From Glycomyces fuscus (GTDB taxonomy: Bacteria > Actinomycetota > Actinomycetes > Streptosporangiales > Streptosporangiaceae): a DNA stretch of 64,000 bases. The stretch is from the NCBI GenBank assembly GCA_002529455.1, contig NYMS01000033.1, positions 1-64,000 on the forward strand, in the 5' to 3' direction. The position numbers and the translations under genes are program-made. Shown here one piece after another: positions 34,429-43,455 of the stretch. The notes beneath the pieces were generated by a model. That model saw only the letters and a list, made by a program, of their open reading frames with translations. It was not told where the DNA came from and did not search any database. Position 1 is the first letter of the stretch; every line of letters starts with the position of its first letter.

Positions 34429-34486
34429 AGCGGTTCCTGTTCTGTGAGCGGGTATCCCAGGAGAGGGCCGGAGCCTCGCACCGTTG

Positions 34487-34500
34487 CTTGAGACTACAAC
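34487..34500. promoter_or_regulatory. MarR-type operator copy upstream of doxX
   Basis: CTTGAGACTACAAC differs by two bases from CTTGAGAGTTCAAC at 35146-35159, in the MarR/dioxygenase promoter. Placement upstream of a start codon in each case supports shared control. Confidence 0.5.
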
Positions 34501-34615
34501 CTTTTCCTGGGAAAGCAGATGATAGTACGCATCCGCCCGGACACATAGAGTGCCAATGAGGGATATTTCTCCCCCGCGGCGTCCGCCCTGGTGAGTGGGT
34601 GTAACAGAACGTGGT

Positions 34616-35122
34616 TCAGTCCTGGCGCACGGTACCGTCCGGCTCCGTGTACCGCGGCTCCCCGCCCTCCGGGTCGAGCACGCCGAGCATGGACTCCGCG
34701 ATCCCCCGCAACTGCTTGACCTGGTCGTCGGTGAGCGCGTCGAAGAGCACGCGCCGGACCTCGTGCACGTGGCCCGGAGCCGCTCCGCGCAGCACGGCCA
34801 TGCCCCTCGGAGTGAGCTCGGCGAGGGTGGTGCGCCGGTCGCCCGGGCGCTTGAACCTGCGGATCAGGCCGTCCTCCTCCAGGCGGGCGGCCGCGTGCGA
34901 GAGGCGGCTGGGCGAGGAGCGCAGCCTCCCGGCCAGCTCGGTCATCGTCATCACGCGCTCGGGGGCCTCGGACAGCTTCACGAGGATCTGGTAGTAGGCG
35001 TGGGACATGCCGGAGTCCCGCCTGAGCTGCCGGTCCAGCGCCCCCTCCAGCAGGTGGACCGCGGCCAGGAAGGCCCGCCACGTCTGCTGCTCGCCCTCGT
35101 CGAGCCACCTCGTCTCGGCCAT
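34616..35122 (-). CDS. MarR family transcriptional regulator
   Basis: This 168-residue winged-helix repressor reads SHAYYQILVKLSEAPERVMTMTELA, the recognition helix SSPSRLSHAAARLEEDGLI, the wing RRFKRPGDRRTTLAELT and a dimer helix at the C terminus. I chose the ATG at 35122 from family length; an in-frame start at 35182 would add 20 residues. Such regulators answer to phenolic or oxidative signals. The divergent dioxygenase and the DoxX gene share its candidate site. Confidence 0.92.
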   Translation of the reverse strand: MAETRWLDEGEQQTWRAFLAAVHLLEGALDRQLRRDSGMSHAYYQILVKLSEAPERVMTMTELAGRLRSSPSRLSHAAARLEEDGLIRRFKRPGDRRTTLAELTPRGMAVLRGAAPGHVHEVRRVLFDALTDDQVKQLRGIAESMLGVLDPEGGEPRYTEPDGTVRQD

Positions 35123-35145
35123 CGGGCCCGTGCCCCCAGGAATAA

Positions 35146-35159
35146 CTTGAGAGTTCAAC
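35146..35159. promoter_or_regulatory. MarR-type operator between marR and dioxygenase
   Basis: CTTGAGAGTTCAAC contains TTGA-GAGT-TCAA, a perfect 4-bp inverted repeat. It lies 24 bp from the MarR ATG and 47 bp from the dioxygenase ATG, where it could control both. Confidence 0.55.
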
Positions 35160-35205
35160 TGTGTTTTGGTCAAATATCCCATCTCCCAGCCACCGGAGGA
35201 CCGCC

Positions 35206-35994
35206 ATGGCGCAGCAGCCGACGCGCATGCCGACCCTGTATCTCAGCCACGGGGCGCCGCCGCTGGCGGACGACACCGAGTGGACCCGCCAGCTGGCCGA
35301 CTGGTCTGGTGGCATCGCCCGCCCGAGCGCGATCCTCGTGGTGTCGGCGCACTGGGAGGACGCTCCGCTCACCGTCGGCGCCACGGCGGACGGGGTCCCT
35401 CTGACCTACGACTTCTGGGGTTTCCCGCAACGCTACTACGGAGTCACATATGCCGCCCCGGGCGCGCCCGCGCTCGCCCGGCGCGTCCGCGAACTCGTCA
35501 CCGGTCCGGGTGAGCCCCTGCGCCAGGCCCCGGCGCGCGGGCTCGACCACGGCGCCTACGTCCCCCTGAAGGAGATGTATCCGGACGCGGACGTCCCGGT
35601 GCTCCAGGTCTCCATGCCCACGCTCGACCCGGTCCGGCTCCTGGCCCTGGGCCGCCGCCTGGCCCCGCTGCGCGACGAGGGGGTCCTCATCATCGGCAGC
35701 GGGTTCACCACGCACAACCTGCGCGAGATGTCCCCGCAGCCCCACGGGGAGGCGCCCTCCTGGTCGGTGGAGTTCGACGACTGGGTGAACCGGGCCGTGG
35801 CCGACCACGACGTGGACGCCCTGCTGGACTTCGGGCGCAAGGCCCCCGCCGCGGCGGTCGCGCATCCGCGCAACGACCACTTCGCGCCGCTGTTCGTCGC
35901 CTTGGGCGCCGGCCTGGACGGGCACGAGCGCTCCCTGTCCACGGTGGACGGCTTCTGGCACGGGATGGCCAAGCGGTCCTTCCAGTTCGAGTGA
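35206..35994 (+). CDS. DODA-type extradiol ring-cleavage dioxygenase
   Basis: The 262-residue enzyme belongs to the class III (LigB/DODA, YgiD-like) non-heme iron dioxygenases. Probable metal ligands are His in YLSHGAPP, His in VSAHWED and His near LDHGAYVPL, with the late motif GSGFTTHNLRE. It would open catechol-type rings; the natural substrate is not evident. GGAGGA precedes the ATG. It is divergent from MarR, a common pairing for aromatic-compound or quinone defence. Confidence 0.92.
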   Translation: MAQQPTRMPTLYLSHGAPPLADDTEWTRQLADWSGGIARPSAILVVSAHWEDAPLTVGATADGVPLTYDFWGFPQRYYGVTYAAPGAPALARRVRELVTGPGEPLRQAPARGLDHGAYVPLKEMYPDADVPVLQVSMPTLDPVRLLALGRRLAPLRDEGVLIIGSGFTTHNLREMSPQPHGEAPSWSVEFDDWVNRAVADHDVDALLDFGRKAPAAAVAHPRNDHFAPLFVALGAGLDGHERSLSTVDGFWHGMAKRSFQFE

Positions 35995-36038
35995 GGACCC
36001 GCCCCGCGCGTGTCGGCGCCCCCTGGAACACTTCCCCC

Positions 36039-36608
36039 ATGACGGACACACGTGATCCCGCGGACGCGCGCACGGTCGAGGAACTGGTGTCCTCGGAGGG
36101 CAGGGCCAGGTACCTGTGCTTCTGGGGCCACCAGCCGCCCGCCTCCGGAGGCGTGTCGGCGAGCTGCCTGTCGCAGTGGTGGCCCGCCGGCTTCACGGTG
36201 GAGGGGGTCGCCTACCGCACCGCGGAGCACTACATGATGGCCGCCAAGGCCCGCCTGTTCGGCGACGCCGAGGCCGAGGAGCGGATCCTCGCGGCGGGCC
36301 ACCCCCGGGACGCCAAGGTGGTCGGCCGCCAGGTGCGCGGTTTCGACGAGCGGGTGTGGGAGGCGGCCCGCTTCCAGATCGTGGTCGAGGGCGGCGTCGC
36401 CAAGTTCGGCCAGAACCGGGACCTTCGGGAGTTCCTGCTCGGCACCGGCAGGCGGGTGCTGGTGGAGGCCAGCCCCCGCGACCGGGTGTGGGGCATCGGG
36501 CTGGGCGCCAAGAGCGACGACGCGCTGGTCCCGGAGCGCTGGCGCGGCCTCAACCTGCTGGGATTCGCCCTGATGGAGACCCGCTCCCGCCTCGCGGGGA
36601 CCCCGTAA
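36039..36608 (+). CDS. NADAR family protein (YbiA-like N-glycosidase)
   Basis: This 189-residue protein has the NADAR signatures: RYLCFWGHQP, FTVEGVAYRTAEHYMMAAKARLFGD, and KFGQNRDLREFLLGTG, then VWGIGLG at the end. YbiA-type NADAR enzymes cleave the N-glycosidic bond of reactive early riboflavin intermediates, and relatives remove ADP-ribose-type adducts. It stands 44 bp after the dioxygenase, possibly in the same transcript. Confidence 0.9.
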   Translation: MTDTRDPADARTVEELVSSEGRARYLCFWGHQPPASGGVSASCLSQWWPAGFTVEGVAYRTAEHYMMAAKARLFGDAEAEERILAAGHPRDAKVVGRQVRGFDERVWEAARFQIVVEGGVAKFGQNRDLREFLLGTGRRVLVEASPRDRVWGIGLGAKSDDALVPERWRGLNLLGFALMETRSRLAGTP

Positions 36609-36651
36609 CGCCAGGTCCGATTTCCGCCGGATCCGCGCGGGCGGGACCGGC

Positions 36652-37410
36652 ATGATCGAACCCATGAACGAACAGCACCTGAGGAACAAGGCCGCGCTCG
36701 TCACGGGCGGAAGCCGCGGGATCGGCGCGGCCGTCGCGCTGCGGCTGGCACGGGCGGGCGCCGACGTCGCCCTCACCTACGAGCAGGACGAGGAGGCCGC
36801 GGCCCGCGTGGTCGGCCGGATCGAGGCCGCGGGGCGCAGGGCCCTGGCCCTGAGCGCCGACAGCGCGGACGCCGGGGCGGTGGTCGGGGCCGTGGAGGAC
36901 ACGGTGGAGGCGCTCGGCCGCCTGGACGTACTGGTCAACAACGCGGCCCTGTTCCCCTTCGGCCCCCACGAGGAGGTCACCGCGGACCAGGTCGACCGGG
37001 TCCTGGCCGTGAACGTCCGCGCCCCCTTCCTGGCCGCGCAGGCGGCGCTGCGCCACATGGGCGAGGACGGTCGCGTCATCACCGTGGGCAGCAACGTGGC
37101 CGAGCGGATCCCCTTCGGCGGGCTCACCCTGTACGCCATGAGCAAGTCCGCGCTGACCGGGATGACACGGGGCCTGGCCCGCGACCTGGGCGCGCGCGGT
37201 GTCACCGTGGTCCAGGTCAACCCCGGGCCCACCGACACCGACGCCAACCCGGCCGACGGCCCGGGCGCCGACGGCATCCGCTCCCTCGTGCCGCTGGGAC
37301 GCTTCGGCCGCCCCGAGGAGGTGGCCGAGACCGTCGCCCACCTGGCCGGTCCGGGCGGCCGGTTCGTCACCGGCACGGTGGTGAGCGTGGACGGGGGGAT
37401 CAGCGCCTGA
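36652..37410 (+). CDS. SDR family oxidoreductase (3-oxoacyl-ACP reductase-like)
   Basis: This 252-residue Rossmann enzyme has cofactor motif TGGSRGIGAAVAL, NNAAL in the NNAG position, and the catalytic set Ser (VGSNV), Tyr and Lys (YAMSKSAL). It ends GTVVSVDGGIS, the classic tail of FabG-like reductases. The substrate is unknown. Two starts are possible, 36652 and 36664. Confidence 0.92.
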   Translation: MIEPMNEQHLRNKAALVTGGSRGIGAAVALRLARAGADVALTYEQDEEAAARVVGRIEAAGRRALALSADSADAGAVVGAVEDTVEALGRLDVLVNNAALFPFGPHEEVTADQVDRVLAVNVRAPFLAAQAALRHMGEDGRVITVGSNVAERIPFGGLTLYAMSKSALTGMTRGLARDLGARGVTVVQVNPGPTDTDANPADGPGADGIRSLVPLGRFGRPEEVAETVAHLAGPGGRFVTGTVVSVDGGISA

Positions 37411-37417
37411 CCCGGGC

Positions 37418-37445
37418 GGGGGCGGAGCCTTCGGGCTCCTCCCCC
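37418..37445 (+). terminator. SDR terminator with TTCG tetraloop
   Basis: GGGGG-C-GGAGCC, loop TTCG, GGCTCC-T-CCCCC, eight bases after the SDR stop. The 37446-37838 gap holds no gene I can support. Confidence 0.7.
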
Positions 37446-37838
37446 GGACCGGGGTCGGGCGCATTCCGCGCTGAATCAGACGTATCGCGTTCGACGTTGT
37501 GTTATCAGGCCATTTTTCCGAATCGGATCCTGTGATCACCGTCGGATCACCCGGATTTCATCCGCCATATCTGTGGTTACGACTCCGGCGTACCCCTCCC
37601 AGGAGTAGAGTCCGGAACGCGGACAGCATGGTGCTTCCGGCACCCGCACCCGTTCCCCGGAGCACTCCGGGTCTCGGCGTTCCCGCCGCCACCCGTCGCA
37701 CGACCGCGCGGCCCGGCCGCGTACGCCCGCCGCACGCTCCGGGAGACCGATCCCCCACGCGCACCCGCCGGTGCCGCGCGGGCCGGGAACGCACCGTCCT
37801 TCTTCCATCCAGGACGAACCACACTCCAGGGACTTCCC

Positions 37839-38081
37839 ATGGCCTATTACCGCATCCAGTTGCGCGACGGCTCCAACCACACGCTCCAGGCGGTGCGCAT
37901 GCGCACCGACGCACGCAGCCTCTACCTGGAGGAGCGCACCGCCGGGGCGTGGACCGAGGTGTTCTCCAACCCGCTCACGGAGGTGGAGCGCGTCCAGCGC
38001 CGCTTCACCGAGAACGACGGCACCTGGACCTGGCTGAGCGAGCGCCTGCCCGCCCCCATCGGCGGTGTCCGGGCCTGGTGA
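37839..38081 (+). CDS. Hypothetical 80-aa protein
   Basis: AGGGA lies seven bases before the ATG. The short product (YYRIQLRDGSNHTLQAVRMRT, then LYLEERTAGAWTEVFSNPL and a W-rich end) is predicted to be an all-beta domain with no signal peptide. Family unknown. It is alone between two terminators. Confidence 0.65.
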   Translation: MAYYRIQLRDGSNHTLQAVRMRTDARSLYLEERTAGAWTEVFSNPLTEVERVQRRFTENDGTWTWLSERLPAPIGGVRAW

Positions 38082-38086
38082 GGCCC

Positions 38087-38115
38087 CGGCCGGGCGGAGG
38101 GGATCCGCCCGGCCG
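38087..38115. terminator. Bidirectional terminator
   Basis: CGGCCGGGCGGA and its exact complement with a five-base loop, between convergent stop codons. Confidence 0.75.
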
Positions 38116-38127
38116 CCGGTACCACCG

Positions 38128-38886
38128 CTACCAGGGCAGGACCCCGTAGCTCTCCGGGTCGCCGGCCGAGGCCAGGTGCCCCCAGAGCACCCCGGTGGGC
38201 CCGTCCTCGGGCAGGGTGGCCAGGTGCAGGCTCACCCGCGCTCCCTGCTCGGCCGTGCGCGTGCCCGTGTTGCCGTTGAGGTCGGTCCCGCAGTACCCGG
38301 GGTTGGCCGCGTTGACCTTGATCCCGGCGGGCGCGAGCGCCTTCGCGTACAGGGCCGTCACCATGTTCACCGCCGCCTTGGACGCGGGGTAGCCGGCACT
38401 GCCCTCCATCGAGAAGAACGGGCTGGCCGGGTCGGTCATCGTCCCGATCGAGCCGATCTCGCTGGACACGTTGACCACCCGCGCGGACTCCGAGCGGCGC
38501 AGCAGGCCCAGGAACGCGTCGGTGACCGTCACCGTGCCCACCACGTTCACCTCCAGCGTGCGCAGGAACGAGGCGGGGTCCGTCTCGCCGACACCGCCCC
38601 GTCCCAGTGCCACCCCCGCGTTGTTGACCAGCACGTCCAGCCGCCCGAACTCCTCCTCCACCCGGGCCGCGGCGGCCCGGACGCTCTCGGCGTCGGTGAC
38701 GTCCAGCGCCAGCGCGCGGACGTCGGCCCCCTCCCCCCGCAGGGCCTTCTCCGCCTCGGCTCCGCGTTCGGCGTCCCGGAACCCGGCCAGCACCGTCATT
38801 CCCTCCAGTCCCAGCAGTCGCGCGGTCTGGAATCCGATCCCCTTGTTCGCCCCCGTCACGAGGGCGATCCTCCGTGTCTTCGCCAT
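38128..38886 (-). CDS. SDR family oxidoreductase (carbonyl-reductase-like)
   Basis: This 252-residue enzyme has TGANKGIGFQTARLL, LVNNAGVA, Ser in NVSSEIGS and YPASKAAVN for the Tyr-Lys pair. The TGANKGIG form and the long NPGYCGTDLNGN segment are those of plant-type carbonyl reductase homologues in actinomycetes. GGTGGGA precedes the ATG at 38886. It is divergent from an HTH regulator gene, which often controls such SDRs. Confidence 0.92.
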   Translation of the reverse strand: MAKTRRIALVTGANKGIGFQTARLLGLEGMTVLAGFRDAERGAEAEKALRGEGADVRALALDVTDAESVRAAAARVEEEFGRLDVLVNNAGVALGRGGVGETDPASFLRTLEVNVVGTVTVTDAFLGLLRRSESARVVNVSSEIGSIGTMTDPASPFFSMEGSAGYPASKAAVNMVTALYAKALAPAGIKVNAANPGYCGTDLNGNTGTRTAEQGARVSLHLATLPEDGPTGVLWGHLASAGDPESYGVLPW

Positions 38887-38936
38887 GAGTCCCACCATGG
38901 AGGGGTTCCGGACCGTGTGGAAGGAACGGACGAGAC

Positions 38937-38953
38937 TGGTATCGGCGGTACCA
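38937..38953. promoter_or_regulatory. Inverted repeat between SDR and HTH regulator
   Basis: TGGTA-TCGGCGG-TACCA in the 129-bp divergent gap; a plausible operator of the adjacent HTH protein. Confidence 0.4.
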
Positions 38954-39015
38954 CTGTCAGGAACGCGTTCGTGGGGCACTCTGGGAGGAGGCGGACCACA
39001 ACGAGGAGGCGTGTG

Positions 39016-39969
39016 ATGGTGGACCGGGGAGAACTCGCCGCGTTCCTGCGCGACCGGCGCGGCAGGATCGGTCCCGGCGACGCCGGGCTGCCCGACACCG
39101 GGCGCCGCCGCACCCCGGGCCTGCGCCGCCAGGAGGTGGCCCAGCTCGCCGGGATGTCGGTGGAGTACTACGTGCGCCTGGAGCAGGCGCGCGGCCCCAA
39201 CCCGTCCCGGCAGGTGCTGTCGGCGCTGTCGCGCGCCCTGATGCTGACCGCGGACGAGCGCGCCTACCTCTTCCACCTGGCCGGTGCCGCGCCGCCCGCC
39301 ACCCGCGGCCCCGACCGCGAGGTCCCCAGGGCGGTGCGGCACCTGCTGGGCGGCCTGGCCACCACCCCCGCCTACGTGCTGGACGCCAAGTACGACGTGC
39401 TCGCGTGGAACCGGATGGCCACGCACTTCATCGGGGACATGGCGCGGCTGCCCGAGGGACGGCGCAACCTCATCGAGTGGATGTTCTCCCAGCCGGAGGA
39501 CGACCCGCACTGGGACGACCCGAACCACACGTGCTTCGTCGGGCACACGGTGGCGGACCTGCGCGCCGCCTACGCCCGCTACCCGGGCGACCCGGGCATC
39601 GCCCGCCTGGTCACCACCCTGCTGGGCACCTCGCCGAGGTTCACCCGGATGTGGGAGTCGCGCGAGGTCCGCGAACGGCGCGGGTTCAGCAAGAGGGTGG
39701 ACCACCCGCTGGCGGGGATCCTGGAGTTCGAGTGCCAGGTGCTCCACGTGCCCGACACCGACCAGCGGGTCATGATGTACTGCCCCGAGCCGGGGTCGGC
39801 CACGGAGCGGTCGATGGCGCGCCTGGCCGCCGGGTCCCCGGAGCCCGCGCCCGACGGCGTCTCCCCGTCGTCCACACCGTTCGGCCCGGCGCCCTGCGGC
39901 CCCGACGGGCCGGTCGAGGCCCCGCCGCCCGCCGTGGAGTACGAGGTCCACCCGGTCCGGCGCCCCTGA
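39016..39969 (+). CDS. XRE-family regulator with MmyB-like ligand domain
   Basis: The 317-residue protein has an N-terminal HTH at residues 25-85 (GLRRQEVAQLAGMSVEYYVRLEQ, then PSRQVLSALSRAL) and a C-terminal MmyB-like domain (ATTPAYVLDAKYDVLAWNRMA, then VADLRAAYARYPGD and LHVPDTDQRVMMY). The latter is a PAS-like ligand-binding domain, reported to bind fatty acids in MmyB-like proteins. A Pro-rich tail of about 45 residues follows. GAGGAGG precedes the ATG. The natural target is the divergent SDR gene. Confidence 0.92.
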   Translation: MVDRGELAAFLRDRRGRIGPGDAGLPDTGRRRTPGLRRQEVAQLAGMSVEYYVRLEQARGPNPSRQVLSALSRALMLTADERAYLFHLAGAAPPATRGPDREVPRAVRHLLGGLATTPAYVLDAKYDVLAWNRMATHFIGDMARLPEGRRNLIEWMFSQPEDDPHWDDPNHTCFVGHTVADLRAAYARYPGDPGIARLVTTLLGTSPRFTRMWESREVRERRGFSKRVDHPLAGILEFECQVLHVPDTDQRVMMYCPEPGSATERSMARLAAGSPEPAPDGVSPSSTPFGPAPCGPDGPVEAPPPAVEYEVHPVRRP

Positions 39970-39976
39970 CGGAGCC

Positions 39977-40005
39977 GGCGCGGCGGAGGGAGCCTCCGCC
40001 GCGCC
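39977..40005 (+). terminator. Terminator after the HTH regulator
   Basis: GGCGCGGCGGAGG and its exact complement with loop GAG, starting eight bases after the stop. Confidence 0.75.
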
Positions 40006-40096
40006 GCCTCCCCCGGAGGAACAGGCCCTCGGCCGCGGATCGGCCGGTCCGCTCGACCCGTGCCCGGTCGTCCCGTGCGCGGGGAGGGAACGGGGT

Positions 40097-40134
40097 GGCG
40101 GGGCCTTCCGAAGGGCTCTGGCGGAGGCCCCGCC
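40097..40134 (-). terminator. Terminator of the sugar ABC operon
   Basis: GGCGGGGCC and GGCCCCGCC enclose a 20-base loop, nine bases past the last stop codon of the minus-strand operon. Confidence 0.6.
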
Positions 40135-40142
40135 GCCGCGGG

Positions 40143-41066
40143 TCAGCCCTTGACGGCGCCCGCGGTCATGCCTCCGCGCCAGAAGCGCTGGAGGACGATG
40201 ATGGCGATGATCAGCGGGATGACCGACAGCATGGAGCCCGTCACCACCCGCATGTACATCTCGATGTCGCGGCCCTGGTAGGACTGCCAGGTCACCAGGC
40301 CCAGGGTGATCGGGTACAGGCCCTCGTCGGCGAGCATCACCAGCGGCAGGAAGTAGTTGTTCCAGATGCCGACCATCTGGAACAGGAACACCGTCACCAG
40401 CGCGGGGGCCATCATCCGCAGCCCCAGCGTGAAGAAGATGCGCCCCTCACCCGCGCCCTCCAGCCGGGCCGCCTCGACGACCGAGTCCGGCACCGAGGCG
40501 TCGGCGTAGATCCGGCACAGGTAGAGGCCGAACGGGGAGATGAGGCTGGGCAGCAGGACCGCCCAGTAGGTGTTGGCCAGGCCGATCTGGCTGAACAGCA
40601 GGTACAGCGGCAGGGCGGTGGCCGCGGCCGGGACGAGCACGCCGCCCAAGACCAGGCCGAAGACCAGCTCGCGGCCCCGGAACGCGTACTTGGCCAGGGC
40701 GTACCCGGCGGCCGCCGCCAGCAGGGTGGCCAGCAGCGCGCCGACCACCGAGTACAGGAGGCTGTTGAGGGTCCAGCGCCAGAAGATGCCGCCGTTGTAG
40801 GTGAGGACCTCGCCGATGTTGGTGAACAGGGCGAACTCCTCGCCCAGCCCGAAACCGAACGAGTTGAACAGGTCCGAGGTGGTCTTGGTCGCGGCCACGA
40901 ACACCCAGTACACGGGCACCAGGAAGTACACGGCGGCGACCGCGAGGATCGCGGTGACCAGGATCCTGGACGCGGCGGGCGCTCCGGTCGCGCCGCCCCG
41001 GCGCGGGCGGCGGCGCCGGGCGGGAGCGGCGCCGTCCTTCTTGACGTCGGTCTCGGTCGCGGTCAT
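40143..41066 (-). CDS. Carbohydrate ABC permease, MalG type
   Basis: This 307-residue CUT1 permease has six helices and the EAA loop VVEAARLEGAGEGRIFFTLGLRMM. The N terminus is basic and Pro/Arg-rich. It ends IIVLQRFWRGGMTAGAVKG, the usual MalG tail. The ATG overlaps the stop of the MalF-type gene (ATGA). No ATPase is encoded here; actinobacterial CUT1 systems often share one MsiK ATPase. Confidence 0.93.
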   Translation of the reverse strand: MTATETDVKKDGAAPARRRRPRRGGATGAPAASRILVTAILAVAAVYFLVPVYWVFVAATKTTSDLFNSFGFGLGEEFALFTNIGEVLTYNGGIFWRWTLNSLLYSVVGALLATLLAAAAGYALAKYAFRGRELVFGLVLGGVLVPAAATALPLYLLFSQIGLANTYWAVLLPSLISPFGLYLCRIYADASVPDSVVEAARLEGAGEGRIFFTLGLRMMAPALVTVFLFQMVGIWNNYFLPLVMLADEGLYPITLGLVTWQSYQGRDIEMYMRVVTGSMLSVIPLIIAIIVLQRFWRGGMTAGAVKG

Positions 41067-42037
41067 CGCTGACGGTCCTTCCTGTCGACCAACCAGAGGA
41101 ACCCGAACGAGAGCACGAACGCGGTCAGGGCCACGATGACCGACTGCGCCGCCGCCACGTTGTAGTCGTTGTCGGTGAAGGCGGAGTTGTACGCCGCCAT
41201 GTTGGGCGTGTAGGCGGAGTCGATGTTCACCGTGAACGCCGACAGGATCTGCGGCTCGGCGAACAGCTGGAGGGTGCCGATGATGGAGAAGACCGTGGTC
41301 AGCACCAGGGCGGGGCGGATCAGCGGCAGCTGGACGTGCCAGGCGGTCTGGAGCGGTCCGGCCCCGTCGATGCGCGCCGACTCGTACAGCTCGCCCGGGA
41401 TCGTCTTGAGCTGCGCGATGAGGATCAGCATGTTGTAGCCGATGAACAGCCACGTGATGATGTTGGCGATGGACCACAGCACGCTGTTCGGTCCGAGCAG
41501 GTCCAGTTCCAGCCCCACCAGCGCGGCCACGTCCAGGATCGGGGACAGGCCGGGCACGTACAGGAAGCCCCACAGCAGCGAGGCCACCACGCCGGGGACG
41601 CCGTAGGGCATGAAGTACAGGGCGCGGAAGAACCCGGGCCACTTCGCCGACGCCGACTCCAGGAGCAGGGCCAGCACCAGCGCGAAGCCGAGCATGACCG
41701 GGACCTGGACGACGCCGAAGAGCAGCACGCGGCCGATGGAGTCGACGAACGTCTCCTGGCCCAGGGCCCTGGCGTAGTTGGCGAACCCGGCGAAGACGGT
41801 CTCCCGGCCCTCCTCGCCGAACAGGCCGTGCCGCCGGACCTGGATGAAGCTCTGGTAGACCGCGTACAGGATCGGCAGGAGGAAGCACAGCGTGAACAGG
41901 GCCAGGAACGGCCCGACGAAACCCCAGGGGACGAGGGCTCCGGTCCGGAAGCGGCGGCGGCGCGTCGGGGCGGGGGCGGTGCGGGCGGCGGCGCCCGCGG
42001 CGTCCCCGGCGGACATGGTGCTCGTGGTGGCGGTCAT
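41063..42037 (-). CDS. Carbohydrate ABC permease, MalF type
   Basis: This 324-residue permease has an Ala/Arg-rich N terminus, six helices and the EAA loop YESARIDGAGPLQTAWHVQLPLIRP. WGFVGPFLALFTLCFLLPILYAVYQSF opens the membrane part. It is coupled by ATGA to the binding protein upstream and to the MalG gene downstream. Confidence 0.93.
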   Translation of the reverse strand: MTATTSTMSAGDAAGAAARTAPAPTRRRRFRTGALVPWGFVGPFLALFTLCFLLPILYAVYQSFIQVRRHGLFGEEGRETVFAGFANYARALGQETFVDSIGRVLLFGVVQVPVMLGFALVLALLLESASAKWPGFFRALYFMPYGVPGVVASLLWGFLYVPGLSPILDVAALVGLELDLLGPNSVLWSIANIITWLFIGYNMLILIAQLKTIPGELYESARIDGAGPLQTAWHVQLPLIRPALVLTTVFSIIGTLQLFAEPQILSAFTVNIDSAYTPNMAAYNSAFTDNDYNVAAAQSVIVALTAFVLSFGFLWLVDRKDRQR

Positions 42038-43416
42038 GACGCGCTCCTCACCGACAGGCCCTTGTTGCGGATGTCGTTGACGGTGTTCTCCTGCGCGGTG
42101 GCGAGGGCGTCCACGAAGGAGGTGCCCTCGGCGACGGCGGAGCGGAACGCGTCTCCGACGTGGTCCTTGGTGCTGGAGAGGGTCGGTCCCCACTCCCAGT
42201 CGGCGGAGATGTACTCGGTGGCCTCGGCGATGACGCTCGTGTAGTTCTGGTCCGAGAAGTAGGGGTCGGGCCCCTGGTTGCGGACCGAGTCCTGGTTGAG
42301 CTCCTCCGAGGCCGCCCAGCCGATGCCGCACTCGGTGATCATGGCGTCCACCGCGCGCTGGTCGGTGCTGAGCCAGTTGGCGAACAGCACCGCCTCGTGG
42401 GGGTGGGGCGCCCCGGTGAGCACGACCGAGGCCGAGCCGCCCCAGGTGCCCTCCCGCCGCTGCCCGCCGTCCCACCGGGGCATGTTGGCGACCCGCCAGC
42501 GGCCGGGGTTGTCGGGATCGTTGCCCTTGATGATGGCGTCGCCCCAGCTGCCGACGGTCCAGGTGCCGATGGTGCCCTGCTGGAGGCCCTGGAACCAGCC
42601 GGTGGACCACACGGGGTGGGTGAGGTTGAGGACGCCCTCGCGGACCAGGCCCTCCCAGAACTCGGCCACCCGGACCGAGGCGTCGTCGACGAGGTTCACC
42701 GACCACTCGCCGCCCTCGGTGCTGAACCACCGGGCTCCGGCCTGCATGCACATGGCCGCGAGCCAGTCCGCGTCGCCGACGGGGAAGGACTCGATGAGGG
42801 AGCCGTCCCCGGCGGCCGCCACGCGGCGGGCCGCCTCGGCGTACTCCTCCCAGGTGGCGGGGGCGCCGTCCACGCCCCACTCCTCGTACCTGTCGGCGCG
42901 GTAGAAGTAGGTCATCGGCCCCGAGTCCACGGGGATGCCGTAGTGGCCGCCGATGTAGGAGGCCTGGAGCCACTGCCACTCGTCGTAGCGGTCGGCGTAC
43001 TCCAGCGCGCCGTACCGGCCGAGGTCCTCCAGTCCGTTCTCCAGCAGGAACGAGGGGAGCTGGAAGAACTCCACCTGGGCCAGGTCGGGCTGGTTGCCCG
43101 CGACCAGGGAGTTGAACATCTTGGCGTAGCCGCCGTCGAGTCCGCCGGGGATGGTCACGGCCCTGACCTGGATGTCGGGGTGCTCGGCGTTCCAGATGTC
43201 GGCGACGGCCTGGAGGTTGGGCCACCACGTCCAGTACGTGAGCGTGACGTTCTCGTCGGGGCCCTTGGGGGGAACGAGCGGCCGGTCGTCCGCGGGGCCG
43301 ACGGTGGCGGCGCATCCGCCGAGCGCGGCGGCGGAGCCGAGCGCCGACGCCGTCGCCCCCGCGCGGAGCAGGCCGCGCCGGGACAGCCCGGCCGATGGGG
43401 GGAGGGGTACTTTCAT
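42034..43416 (-). CDS. Sugar-binding lipoprotein (CUT1 extracellular component)
   Basis: The 460-residue binding protein has a twin-arginine signal (SRRGLLRAG) ending in lipobox LGGC near residue 35, so it is probably Tat-exported and lipid-anchored. The mature region has the MalE/family-1 pattern: VTLTYWTWWPNLQAVADIWN, KMFNSLVAGNQPDLAQVEF, and a W-rich sugar-stacking region. GAGGAAG precedes the ATG. The adjacent GH3 glycosidase suggests a beta-linked oligosaccharide. Confidence 0.92.
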   Translation of the reverse strand: MKVPLPPSAGLSRRGLLRAGATASALGSAAALGGCAATVGPADDRPLVPPKGPDENVTLTYWTWWPNLQAVADIWNAEHPDIQVRAVTIPGGLDGGYAKMFNSLVAGNQPDLAQVEFFQLPSFLLENGLEDLGRYGALEYADRYDEWQWLQASYIGGHYGIPVDSGPMTYFYRADRYEEWGVDGAPATWEEYAEAARRVAAAGDGSLIESFPVGDADWLAAMCMQAGARWFSTEGGEWSVNLVDDASVRVAEFWEGLVREGVLNLTHPVWSTGWFQGLQQGTIGTWTVGSWGDAIIKGNDPDNPGRWRVANMPRWDGGQRREGTWGGSASVVLTGAPHPHEAVLFANWLSTDQRAVDAMITECGIGWAASEELNQDSVRNQGPDPYFSDQNYTSVIAEATEYISADWEWGPTLSSTKDHVGDAFRSAVAEGTSFVDALATAQENTVNDIRNKGLSVRSAS

Positions 43417-43455
43417 GCTGCTTCCTCGCAAGGGGCCTGTGGGGGAGGGGGGCGG

